DNA of 64,000 bases from NCBI GenBank assembly GCA_964616275.1, contig CAZTUL010000002.1, positions 1-64,000 on the forward strand, read 5' to 3'. Position 1 is the stretch's first letter. The number at the start of each line of letters is the position of its first letter. The notes under the pieces were generated by a model, which was not told the DNA's origin, searched no databases, and saw only the letters and a program-made list of their open reading frames with translations. A program made the position numbers and the translations under genes. The DNA is from CAYZJV01 sp964616275. Its GTDB lineage: Bacteria; Spirochaetota; Spirochaetia; Sphaerochaetales; Sphaerochaetaceae. Shown here one piece after another: positions 1 to 8,027 of the stretch.

Positions 1-57
1 AGGGACTTAAAATCCCTTGTCCGTTAGGACGTGCGGGTTCAAGTCCCGCCTTCGGCA
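1..57 (+). tRNA. tRNA-Leu (TAA anticodon), 3' part
   Basis: The anticodon stem AGGGA/TCCCT (1-5 and 13-17) closes the loop CTTAAAA, putting anticodon TAA at 8-10. A long variable arm follows (GTCC 19-22 pairing GGAC 27-30), as expected for a class II leucine tRNA. The T arm is GCGGG-TTCAAGT-CCCGC (33-49), then the acceptor strand CTTCGGC and discriminator A57. CCA is not encoded. The acceptor 5' strand and D arm lie before the window. Confidence 0.93.
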
Positions 58-193
58 AAAATATTCCTTTCCTTCAATATAATAATTACCTGGCATGTAC
101 ATTTAATTTTATTTTCTCTCATAATTCGTAGAATCAATTTGTGATTTCACATCATATATTGCATTCAACAGATAAATTTGTAATACTTCGCAC

Positions 194-712
194 ATGAAAA
201 GAACTCTGATTATTGTAGATTTACAGTATGACTTTCTGAAAGGTGGCTCTCTTGCGGTAACTGGAGCAGATGCGTTGTACGCACAATCAGTGGATTCGAT
301 TCGTCCTCTGTTTGATCAGGTTATACTTACTGCAGATTTTCACCCTGAAAATCATGTCTCGTTCTCAACATTTCCTCCCCACTGTGTAGCCAATACCCAT
401 GGAGCTGAGCTGGCAATAGAGCAAGGTGACGACCTTCTCCTTCTAAAGGGTGAAGCATTAGATACCGATGAATTCTCTGCTTTTACCAACGGCCAGCGGA
501 TTAACCATGTACAAGGAGATTCAGTCTATGTGCTCGGTCTCGCGGGGGATTACTGTGTGAAGCAGACACTCCTTGATTTACTTGAATACGCTCCACAGAA
601 AAAACTTTATGCGATTACCGATCTTATCCACTCAGTGGATGGAACCACCTATGGTCCCATTGATTACTTTAACGGCAGGGTAGCATTCTTAACTTCAGAT
701 CAGCTGTGGTAG
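194..712 (+). CDS. pncA: nicotinamidase (isochorismatase-like hydrolase)
   Basis: The 172-residue protein is a cytosolic cysteine hydrolase predicted to deamidate nicotinamide to nicotinate in NAD salvage. Visible family features are D9 in VDLQYDF, the metal-binding DFHPENH segment around residues 48-54, PPHCV near 61-65, K85 in LLKGE, and the nucleophile C121 in GDYCVKQT. D9-K85-C121 make the usual triad. The length fits a short PncA (about 180-210 residues is usual). The start ATG has no clear Shine-Dalgarno sequence. The product would feed the nicotinate phosphoribosyltransferase encoded at 31430-32878. Another isochorismatase-family amidase is possible, but the THGAEL and TDEFSAF segments favour PncA. 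Confidence 0.85.
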   Translation: MKRTLIIVDLQYDFLKGGSLAVTGADALYAQSVDSIRPLFDQVILTADFHPENHVSFSTFPPHCVANTHGAELAIEQGDDLLLLKGEALDTDEFSAFTNGQRINHVQGDSVYVLGLAGDYCVKQTLLDLLEYAPQKKLYAITDLIHSVDGTTYGPIDYFNGRVAFLTSDQLW

Positions 713-788
713 ACTCAATGAACATGGTCTCTCCATAAAAAACGTGTTAGACTATGGGCATAAACATGTATGAACAAAGGAGCAGCCC

Positions 789-1136
789 ATGCAATACACC
801 AGAAGGCAGTTTGAACTACTCCCTGAAGATGCAACAGAAGAACAAATCAGACTTGCTGCAGAAGGTCTTGAACGTCATCACTACGAACCTATGACTATCC
901 TGCGCGTTCCGGGTTTTATCACTTGGAAGAAGCAGGATGTGCTTGACGAATATGATCGACTCATTTCACTGCCCGCAAATTCCCCAGAGCTGAGAGCTGT
1001 TGTGGGTTCATCACCACAGGAAGTTGTTGAGAAACAACTCGGAATGATCTTATATCATTATGAACTGTTATGCAGGCTGAGACTTGGAGATGCAGAGGCT
1101 TGGGATGTGGTGCATGAACTCTATGAGGATGACTGA
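789..1136 (+). CDS. conserved hypothetical protein, 115 residues
   Basis: I do not recognise this family. The start is well supported: AAGGAG lies 6 bases before the ATG. The protein is acidic, apparently all-helical and soluble, with no signal peptide, membrane segment or cysteine pair. It has a tyrosine/arginine-rich start (MQYTRRQFELLP) and an acidic tail (ELYEDD). It lies downstream of the nicotinamidase in the same direction with a 76-base gap, so co-transcription is possible. It converges on the next gene, whose stop is only 8 bases away, with no clear terminator between them. Confidence 0.6.
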   Translation: MQYTRRQFELLPEDATEEQIRLAAEGLERHHYEPMTILRVPGFITWKKQDVLDEYDRLISLPANSPELRAVVGSSPQEVVEKQLGMILYHYELLCRLRLGDAEAWDVVHELYEDD

Positions 1137-1144
1137 TTGCTGTA

Positions 1145-1615
1145 TTAGTTTTCGTCTTTCTCCAGGCGGCCAACAACGTGTGCGTCGGTACTCTTCAAAG
1201 GGATGACCCTGCGAATGAACGGCTGGACACCGTAGAATGTTTTCTCAAACTCATCTTCACTCTCTTTTAAAGCAGCTTGCCATGCAGCACCGAACCCTGG
1301 ACTGTTTATGGTAAGTCGGTCAGCTGCCTGCTGATACACATGCAATCGGGAAACTTCCTTTCTGCCCGGTTTCTGAGCGTACGTCCGAAGGCTGATTCGA
1401 AGATTTTCGTTCTGCATCTTCAACTCATCAACTTCAGATTTAAGTTTTGAGAGTCCTTCAGATTCAAGGTCCATTCGGTCGGTTAACATCGATTTTAAAC
1501 GTGCTATCTCCTGTTTGTGTTCTTTCGCCTTTGTTGCGTATTTTGTGTATTGTACTATTAGAACAACCAACATCGGAACAAATCCGATCGCAGCACCAAT
1601 AATGATGTTCTCCAT
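1145..1615 (-). CDS. membrane-anchored coiled-coil protein of unknown function
   Basis: The 156-residue protein begins at an ATG preceded by AAGGAG at 8 bases; a longer frame upstream has no ribosome site. Residues 2-23 (ENIIIGAAIGFVPMLVVLIV) form one membrane segment. A strongly charged heptad-like region follows from about 26 to 80 (LKSML, LKSEVDELKMQNENL), likely a coiled coil. The C-terminal half looks globular. The layout suggests a single-pass inner-membrane protein with a cytoplasmic coiled coil. It lies 66 bases downstream of the threonine synthase gene in the same direction. No function can be assigned. Confidence 0.6.
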   Translation of the reverse strand: MENIIIGAAIGFVPMLVVLIVQYTKYATKAKEHKQEIARLKSMLTDRMDLESEGLSKLKSEVDELKMQNENLRISLRTYAQKPGRKEVSRLHVYQQAADRLTINSPGFGAAWQAALKESEDEFEKTFYGVQPFIRRVIPLKSTDAHVVGRLEKDEN

Positions 1616-1681
1616 GGAAAAATCTCCTTGTTCGCTCTCACGATGCATCAGTATAGCACGCAGAATGATACGGTTCAATAT

Positions 1682-2905
1682 TTAGGAAAAACGCCGCTCA
1701 ACAGCCTCAACAGAATTCTCGATTGATTCAGGCAGAGAAATTCTTCCATCGAATACCGCCATATCTTTAAATCCTGTACCGGTGAGAAGTACACATACAG
1801 AAACCGATTCACCGTATTTTGCCAAGAGTTTTTCATGATCTTTCTGGAATCCTGCCCATGCACATGCTGCAGCGGGTTCCACGAACACCCCTGAATCACG
1901 AGTCAGCTCTAATTGGGCAGCTAGAATTTCTTCATCGGAGACCTCTACAGACCAGCCTTTGGTCTCATTGATGTAACGAACTGCCATACGTCCATTCGCC
2001 GGGGATGAAACACTAATTGAATCTGCACGAGTTGTTGCCTGTACATCAGTGAAATTCCCTGTTTGCCATGCCTGTGAAATAGCATTCGACTGCGTTGATT
2101 GTACACATACCACGCTGGGTACAGAATTGATTAATCCAGCCCTGTATAAATCGATAAAACCTTTACAGACTCCCGCATAAATACAGCCGTCGCCCACAGA
2201 GACATACACAACATCAGGAACGGTACGTCCCATCTGCAAAAAGAGTTCAATCGACACGCTTTTTTTGCCCTCTACTGTCATTGGATTATAAGCTGTATTG
2301 CGATTTATACCACCAAAACGATCGGTGTAGGCAATGGAAAGGGCAAAAGCATCATCATACGATCCCTTCACAGGAACCACAGTAGCTCCATATAACACGC
2401 TTTGCATTAACTTATTTGCCGGAGCAGTTTCGGGAACAAATAGAATGATATCCAGACCGTACGCAGCTCCCGCACAACTCATAGCTGCTCCTGCATTACC
2501 AGTAGAAGCAAGAGCAATTTTTTTCTCACCGTGAGCGAATGCTTGTGCAACAATTAGTTGTGACGCCCGATCCTTAAATGATCCGGAGGGGAGGGCGTTG
2601 TCAAGTTTGAGTGCAAGATTTTTTATTCCATAGCGTTCACTCAGTTTTATAGGTTTTGCTAACGGTGTTTCTCCAATTGGGAACGCCTCTGGGTGCGGTA
2701 CCGGGTAGGGGAAGAAGTCATAGAAGGAGAGATCTTCCTTTGTGGAAAGTCCTATAAGATCATCATGATGATATTCTACAATAAGATTTCCCTTACGAAA
2801 CAGATTCCCCTCAGCAGGTTCAGCTGCACAGTCTGGGCAGGTATACATGACCTCATTTGTAGTAAATTCTTTAGAACAATCATTGCAGACATAGTGAAAA
2901 CGCAT
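1682..2905 (-). CDS. thrC: threonine synthase (PLP enzyme with N-terminal zinc ribbon)
   Basis: The predicted reaction is O-phosphohomoserine to threonine plus phosphate, in the cytosol. The 407-residue protein starts with a zinc-ribbon-like segment (C7xxC10, C23xxC26). The fold-type II PLP domain has the Schiff-base lysine K111 in SGSFKDR, the phosphate-binding STGNAGAA loop, and SVGDGC further on. Length fits the shorter bacterial threonine synthases. GGAGGG lies 5-6 bases before the ATG. It follows another PLP enzyme after a terminator hairpin. No hom or thrB is adjacent, so a related beta-elimination or beta-replacement role linked to the neighbouring purine island cannot be excluded. Confidence 0.78.
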   Translation of the reverse strand: MRFHYVCNDCSKEFTTNEVMYTCPDCAAEPAEGNLFRKGNLIVEYHHDDLIGLSTKEDLSFYDFFPYPVPHPEAFPIGETPLAKPIKLSERYGIKNLALKLDNALPSGSFKDRASQLIVAQAFAHGEKKIALASTGNAGAAMSCAGAAYGLDIILFVPETAPANKLMQSVLYGATVVPVKGSYDDAFALSIAYTDRFGGINRNTAYNPMTVEGKKSVSIELFLQMGRTVPDVVYVSVGDGCIYAGVCKGFIDLYRAGLINSVPSVVCVQSTQSNAISQAWQTGNFTDVQATTRADSISVSSPANGRMAVRYINETKGWSVEVSDEEILAAQLELTRDSGVFVEPAAACAWAGFQKDHEKLLAKYGESVSVCVLLTGTGFKDMAVFDGRISLPESIENSVEAVERRFS

Positions 2906-2954
2906 GAAATCCCTCCGTACGTGAACCTTCGTGAGAGGTCCCCTGATTCAAAGT

Positions 2955-2980
2955 AAAAAGCCGGACCCAACCGGTCCGGC
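2955..2980 (-). terminator. intrinsic terminator after the PLP-lyase-like gene
   Basis: On the minus strand an 8-bp GC-rich stem (GCCGGACC with GGTCCGGC, 5-base loop) is followed by TTTTTACTTT. It sits between the PLP gene ending at 3000 and the threonine synthase starting at 2905. I see no strong promoter in the remaining 50 bases, so thrC may depend on read-through. Confidence 0.8.
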
Positions 2981-2999
2981 CACAGAAAACTTAGTAGAG

Positions 3000-4475
3000 C
3001 TAGTCGAGTAGGCCTACTTCTTTATTGAATTCGTCAATCAACTTGTCAATTGCATCGGCATATGCAGGAATCTGCTTCCAGTATGAGCGGTCGTACCACT
3101 GAGCATTAATCTCATCGTAGGTTTTTCCCTGCTGTTCAACCCAGGTATAATACTTCAGATTATGCACGCGAAGTCGATCGTAGTATCCGAGTTCCTGCAT
3201 ATGGTCTATACCTTGAGCCAGCAAAGAAGCAGCGTGAACCTTTGCAGCATCAATAGCTGTAAATGGCCCGTTTTGTTCAGTCTGCTCAGCCAGACGTGAG
3301 GTATACATAATGGAGCTGTCGGTCAGTACGGTAAAAATTACATCGTTCTCATCCATTTCATAGTACTTTGCGACCTTAATAGCCTGTATTACATTACCAA
3401 TACCACTGATTCCATAGTACTGCAGGTCATCAATCTCTTTTTCCGAAAGTCCCAGATTCTTCAGGTATGTAATTCCTTCCGGTTCATTGAACAACCTATA
3501 CACATCCATACAGTCCTGATCATCGGCAGCTACAATCATGTCGGTATTTTTTACATTATGAATCCAAGGCACATGCTTGTCCCCGATCCCTTCGATTCGG
3601 TGTCCACCAAATCCATTGCGTAGGAGAGTTGGGCACTGAAGAGCTTCTCCGGCAGCAATTTTAATATTTGGATAGGTGTCTTTCAGTTTGTCACCCGCTG
3701 CGAGAGTACCTGCAGAACCTGTTGAAGAGACATATGCACGTACATTTTCATCCTTAATACCGAGTTTTTTAAGTACTTCAATCATAGCAGCACCGGTTAC
3801 AGTGTAGTGCCAGAGATAGTTCTCGAACTGATCGAACTGATTAAAGATGACGATGGAATTTCCCCGTTCAGCATTCAATTCATGACACTTGTCGAAAATT
3901 TCCTTTACATTAGACTCGCATCCTGGAGTGGCAATGATCTCGCCGGCTATTGTCTTGAGCCAGTTAAATCGTTCCTGGCTCATCTCCTCAGGAAGAATGG
4001 CAATGGATTCACATCCAAGAAGTACACTGTTATACGCTCCACCACGACAGTAGTTACCAGTTGATGGCCACACTGCCTGCTGTGCAACTGCATCAAAATT
4101 ACCTGTTACCAGGGCAGGAGCAAGGCATGAATAGGTTGCACCAACCTTATGCCCGCCGGTTGGGAACCATTTTCCCACGAGTGCAAAAATTCGTGCTTTG
4201 GTTCCAGTGAGTGCCTTTGGCACTTCAACATAGTTTACATCTCCAAAAGATCCACCCTTTTCTACGCCTTCGTTTTTCCAGTTAATACGGAACAGATTTT
4301 CAGAGTGAACATCCCACATGCCCATAGAACCGAGGGCTTGTTTTACTTTTTCGGGAGTCTTTGATGGATCGACCATCTGTTTGAATGTTGGAAGAATAAT
4401 TCCTTTCTCCCGACAACGCTGAATATTCTTCGCTCGAATTTCTTTATTCATGCTTAGATTGATTACGTTATACAC
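3000..4475 (-). CDS. fold-type II PLP-dependent enzyme (cysteine synthase/lyase-like)
   Basis: The protein is 491 residues from a GTG with GGAGGT 6 bases upstream; ten more in-frame codons from a TTG have no ribosome site. Fold-type II signs are the candidate PLP lysine K110 in PTGGHKVGATYS, a glycine-rich SSTGSAGTLAAGD loop mid-protein, and a C-terminal GISGIGNVIQA segment. It resembles proteins annotated as PLP-dependent protein subunit beta but is about 150 residues longer than cysteine synthase. It is not similar to E. coli YgeX. It diverges from ygfK, so it may be the carbon-nitrogen lyase of the purine pathway, for example acting on 2,3-diaminopropionate. That role is inference from context only. 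Confidence 0.7.
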   Translation of the reverse strand: MYNVINLSMNKEIRAKNIQRCREKGIILPTFKQMVDPSKTPEKVKQALGSMGMWDVHSENLFRINWKNEGVEKGGSFGDVNYVEVPKALTGTKARIFALVGKWFPTGGHKVGATYSCLAPALVTGNFDAVAQQAVWPSTGNYCRGGAYNSVLLGCESIAILPEEMSQERFNWLKTIAGEIIATPGCESNVKEIFDKCHELNAERGNSIVIFNQFDQFENYLWHYTVTGAAMIEVLKKLGIKDENVRAYVSSTGSAGTLAAGDKLKDTYPNIKIAAGEALQCPTLLRNGFGGHRIEGIGDKHVPWIHNVKNTDMIVAADDQDCMDVYRLFNEPEGITYLKNLGLSEKEIDDLQYYGISGIGNVIQAIKVAKYYEMDENDVIFTVLTDSSIMYTSRLAEQTEQNGPFTAIDAAKVHAASLLAQGIDHMQELGYYDRLRVHNLKYYTWVEQQGKTYDEINAQWYDRSYWKQIPAYADAIDKLIDEFNKEVGLLD

Positions 4476-4583
4476 AGTTATACCTCCATGGATTCTAATA
4501 GACAATGTATGTGCAATAAGACTAGCACGGGTTTCGCGGAAATGTAAATATATAATTTTTTATTTTGTCTATACTGGAATTTT

Positions 4584-4598
4584 CGCAATTAAATTGCG
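4584..4598. promoter_or_regulatory. 15-bp palindrome, possible operator of the divergent PLP gene
   Basis: CGCAATT-A-AATTGCG is a perfect inverted repeat around one central base, in the gap between the divergent PLP gene and ygfK. On the minus strand it lies upstream of TTTACA - 18 bp - TAGTCT, a possible promoter for the PLP gene. It is too AT-rich in the centre and lacks a T tract, so it is not a terminator. The bound protein is unknown. Confidence 0.4.
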
Positions 4599-4680
4599 TA
4601 TTCCCTAATTTCCTTCGTGCACATCCGGTTTGATTTTTTTCTTGAGATAAGGAAAAAAAATGAGACTGTAACCCAAAAAA

Positions 4681-4700
4681 TGTTGCAATATGTTGCAAAA
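4681..4700 (+). promoter_or_regulatory. tandem heptamer operator upstream of ygfK
   Basis: TGTTGCAATATGTTGCAAAA holds two TGTTGCA cores (4681-4687 and 4691-4697) with a period of 10 bp. The second core ends 7 bp before the -35 box at 4705. The same arrangement recurs before ygeW (19491) and ade (20931). A site on one face of the helix next to the -35 suggests an activator. Confidence 0.65.
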
Positions 4701-4704
4701 ATGA

Positions 4705-4732
4705 TTGACTTCTCTCGAATCTCCATTACAAT
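4705..4732 (+). promoter_or_regulatory. sigma-70-type promoter of the ygfK operon
   Basis: TTGACT (4705-4710), 16-bp spacer, TACAAT (4727-4732). The predicted start near 4739 leaves a leader of about 43 bases before the ATG at 4782 and rules out any ygfK start upstream of 4739. Confidence 0.7.
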
Positions 4733-4781
4733 AAAAAGCGGGGTTTTTCCCCTCAAACCTACCCCAAGGAGCTGTTACCAT

Positions 4782-7700
4782 ATGGGAGATATGATGCGTC
4801 CCGTTCCCTTTGAGGAACTTATCATGAGAATTTTTTCTGAATATCGTCAAAGTGAAACTATCTTTGGAATTCACAAGGATCAGTTTTGTCGTCCTGACCC
4901 TTCTAAAGGTATCACCGTTTTTGGTCAGAAATGTGCTACTCCTCTTGGCCCTGCTGCTGGGCCTCACACACAACTGGCACAAAATATTGTCTCGAGTTAT
5001 CTGGTCGGAGGGCGGTTCATTGAGCTCAAAACAGTTCAGAAGATGGATACCCTTGAAATTGACAAACCCTGTATTGATGCTCGTGATGAGGGATACAATG
5101 TTGAATGGTCAACAGAGTACACCTTGCCGAAGGCTCTTGAGGAGTATGTAAAGGCCTGGGTACTTCTTCATCTTATGGAAGCACTCCTGAATGAAGGTAA
5201 TTTGTCAACACCCTCTTTTATTTTCAATATGAGTGTGGGGTATGATCTTGCCGGAATCAAGACCGACAAAATGCAGACTTTCATTACCTCGATGCAGGAT
5301 GCACGAACCTCTGAAGTTTTTGTGGATGCAATTGATTCACTTCGAGCTATCATCTTAGAAGGATCCTTTCTTGAAGGAACTGAGTGGGAAGGCTTAGATA
5401 AGAAGCTTGCAAAACTTCCAGATGCTATCTCACCGAGCATCAGTCCCTCAGTTACTATAAGCACAATGCATGGTTGTCCACCACAGGAAATTGAAGCTAT
5501 TTGTACCTATATGCTTACTGAAAAGCGGCTGAACACATTTGTGAAATTAAATCCCACGTTGCTCGGCTATGATACCGTGCGAAATATTTTAAACGATTTA
5601 GGGTACGACTACATTGGTCTTAAACGAGAATCGTTCGAGCATGATCTTCAGTATTCAGATGCAATCGCTATGTTGCACCGATTGGTAGATCTCGCAGCTA
5701 AAGAGAACCTGGGATTCGGTGTGAAATTGACCAATACACTCGGTTCAGTAAATGATCAGGGAGTATTGCCGGGAGATGAAATGTATATGTCCGGCAGGAC
5801 CTTACTTCCAATCAGTACCGGAGTAGGAGCTTTACTCTCTCGAGAATTTAACGGTGCTTTGCCTATCAGTTACAGTGGTGGCGCAAATGCCATGACAGTA
5901 CTCGATATCTTTGAAACTGGAATTCGTCCCATTACGTTGGCAACTGATATGCTCAAACCCGGCGGATATGTTCGTATGAAGCAGATGGTTGAGATTCTTG
6001 AGCAGCAGAGTTCCTCGTGGGATGCCAGTCACATCGATGTTACAAAACTTGAGAAACTAGCGACAGATGCCCGTGCACGAGATCAGGTGCAGAAGGATTT
6101 TAGAGGAACGGATGCAGTGAGTGTTCCGGGGCCTTTACCGTTGACCGACTGCTATGTAGCTCCCTGTGTACAGGCATGTCCGATTCACCAGCAAGTACCC
6201 GATTATATCTATCTTGTAGGAAAGGGGCAGTATGCAGATGCCCTGGAAGTTATTTATGATACGAATGCGTTGCCCCATCTAACGGGCTATATTTGTGATC
6301 ATCAGTGTCAGTATCACTGTACACGACTCGATTATGAGGGCACTGTCCAGATAAGAGAAATGAAGAAGATTGCAGCAGAACAAGGATTTGATGAGTATAT
6401 CAAACGATGGGAAAAACCTGAGGGTGCGGTAGTGAAAGCTGCCGTTATCGGTGCAGGGCCTGCAGGTCTATCTGCAGCCTATTTCCTTGCCCGTGCTGGA
6501 TTCGCCGTGTCTGTCTTCGAACGAGAGGAGAGTGCTGGAGGTGTTACACGACACGTTATCCCTGGATTCCGTTTCCCGGAAAGTGCCCTTCAGGCAGATA
6601 TCGATTTTATTGCAAAACACGGAGTTGAATTTACATTTGGTGCGAAGAGTGAAGATGTATCGGTCTCGGCTCTTCATACTGCAGGTTATGAACACCTCTT
6701 CTATGCAATCGGAGCTGAGGTTGATAATGAGATTCCTCTCACAGGAGACCGCAGTCGCGTAATACCTTCACTGGCATTCCTTTCAAAATTTAGAAGAGAC
6801 CCGAGTTCTGTCTCCCTAGGAAAACACGTTATAGTTGTAGGTGGTGGTAATACGGCAATGGATAGTGCTCGAGCTGCAACCCGAGTTCCAGGAGTAGAAA
6901 AAGTTTCTGTCTTATATAGAAGAACAAAGAGAGAGATGCCTGCAGATCTTGAAGAATTCGACAATGCTGTTGATGAAGGAGTGGAATTCCTATTTCTTAC
7001 GAACCCAGAGGCCTACCGAGAAGATGGTCAGCTGGAATGTAGAATTATGAAGCTCGGAGAACCGGATGCTTCGGGTAGACGACGTCCTGTACCCACCGAA
7101 GAAACGGTCACACTTCAGGCAGATGCCCTGATAACCGCAATCGGAGAGAAGGTTGATAAGGAGAAGCTGTCATGGTTCGGGGTTCCGTTGAATGAAAAAG
7201 GATGGCCAATAACCAGTAATAAGACCCTTGAAACTCCTGTCTCTGGAGTCTATGTACTCGGAGATGCACAAAGCGGACCTTCCACAGTTGTTCGATGTAT
7301 AGCGTCTGCCCGGAAAGCTGTTGAAGCTGCAATAGACACGGTACTAGGTTCTGAAGGAGAGCAGGAGCATACGCATCATCATGACCATGATTGTTCGTGC
7401 GGACACGACCACGATGATGCAGATTGCTGTTGTAACGATGATGATGAAGATGAAGAGGAATACAGTAACGAGGAACTGGAAGAGATAGAGCGGGAGGAAG
7501 ATGCATTCTTTAGTGAGATTCGTGCGAAGAAAGGTATCTATAAAAAATCAATTTCACCAATAGACTCTGTGAAAAAATTTGCAGAACGTGAAGCTGCCCG
7601 TTGTCTTGAATGTTCTTATATCTGCAATAAATGTGTGGAAGTCTGTCCCAACAGGGCGAATGCAGCCATAGATATGCGCCATCGAAATGATCTTTTTGAA

Positions 7701-8015
7701 CATCCGTATCAGATTGTACACCTTGATGCATTCTGCAATGAGTGTGGAAACTGTGCAACATTCTGTCCTTGGGAGGGAGCTCCATACCTCGATAAGCTTA
7801 CTGTTTTCAGCCGATTAGACGATTTTGATAATTCGGAAAATTCTGGATTCTTAGTAGACCAGGGAGTAGTAGTCGTACGTATAGATGGGGATACAACTCA
7901 TCACTCCATACAATCAGATGGTACGCTCGATGGACATCTTCCCGAAGAGGTTTCAAGTATTATTGAAGAAATTATTGTGAATCATGCCTACCTGTTAGGG
8001 TCTGTTGGCGAGTAA
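4782..8015 (+). CDS. ygfK: YgfK-type iron-sulfur flavoprotein oxidoreductase
   Basis: The protein has 1077 residues and is a predicted electron-transfer subunit working with the molybdenum hydroxylases of the purine island. AAGGAG lies 10 bases before the ATG, and MGDMMRPVPFEEL matches the E. coli YgfK start. Order: a dihydroorotate-dehydrogenase-like barrel (about 1-440); a GltD-like cysteine-rich segment (from about 455, CYVAPCVQACP, later CDHQCQYHC); an FAD site (GAGPAGLS near 555) and an NAD(P) site (VVGGGNTAMDS near 685). Two [4Fe-4S] ferredoxin motifs follow (CLECSYICNKCVEVCP near 940, CNECGNCATFCP near 985). Odd feature: a His/Asp/Cys/Glu-rich insert at about 862-905 that E. coli YgfK lacks. 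First gene of the operon. The older label selenate reductase subunit is weakly supported. Confidence 0.93.
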   Translation: MGDMMRPVPFEELIMRIFSEYRQSETIFGIHKDQFCRPDPSKGITVFGQKCATPLGPAAGPHTQLAQNIVSSYLVGGRFIELKTVQKMDTLEIDKPCIDARDEGYNVEWSTEYTLPKALEEYVKAWVLLHLMEALLNEGNLSTPSFIFNMSVGYDLAGIKTDKMQTFITSMQDARTSEVFVDAIDSLRAIILEGSFLEGTEWEGLDKKLAKLPDAISPSISPSVTISTMHGCPPQEIEAICTYMLTEKRLNTFVKLNPTLLGYDTVRNILNDLGYDYIGLKRESFEHDLQYSDAIAMLHRLVDLAAKENLGFGVKLTNTLGSVNDQGVLPGDEMYMSGRTLLPISTGVGALLSREFNGALPISYSGGANAMTVLDIFETGIRPITLATDMLKPGGYVRMKQMVEILEQQSSSWDASHIDVTKLEKLATDARARDQVQKDFRGTDAVSVPGPLPLTDCYVAPCVQACPIHQQVPDYIYLVGKGQYADALEVIYDTNALPHLTGYICDHQCQYHCTRLDYEGTVQIREMKKIAAEQGFDEYIKRWEKPEGAVVKAAVIGAGPAGLSAAYFLARAGFAVSVFEREESAGGVTRHVIPGFRFPESALQADIDFIAKHGVEFTFGAKSEDVSVSALHTAGYEHLFYAIGAEVDNEIPLTGDRSRVIPSLAFLSKFRRDPSSVSLGKHVIVVGGGNTAMDSARAATRVPGVEKVSVLYRRTKREMPADLEEFDNAVDEGVEFLFLTNPEAYREDGQLECRIMKLGEPDASGRRRPVPTEETVTLQADALITAIGEKVDKEKLSWFGVPLNEKGWPITSNKTLETPVSGVYVLGDAQSGPSTVVRCIASARKAVEAAIDTVLGSEGEQEHTHHHDHDCSCGHDHDDADCCCNDDDEDEEEYSNEELEEIEREEDAFFSEIRAKKGIYKKSISPIDSVKKFAEREAARCLECSYICNKCVEVCPNRANAAIDMRHRNDLFEHPYQIVHLDAFCNECGNCATFCPWEGAPYLDKLTVFSRLDDFDNSENSGFLVDQGVVVVRIDGDTTHHSIQSDGTLDGHLPEEVSSIIEEIIVNHAYLLGSVGE

Positions 8016-8027
8016 GGAGGTTATTGA

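Noticed and set aside
1682..2905. Assignment as 2,3-diaminopropionate ammonia-lyase (YgeX) because of the nearby purine island
   Set aside because: The N-terminal zinc ribbon and SGSFKDR motif are those of threonine synthase, and YgeX motifs are absent.
4617..4781. In-frame N-terminal extension of ygfK by 55 codons
   Set aside because: It contains the operator and promoter that drive the gene, has no ribosome site, and the E. coli family start aligns at 4782.
7108..7785. Two minus-strand open frames opposite the end of ygfK
   Set aside because: They mirror the His/Asp-rich insert and ferredoxin region, have no ribosome sites and low-complexity content.
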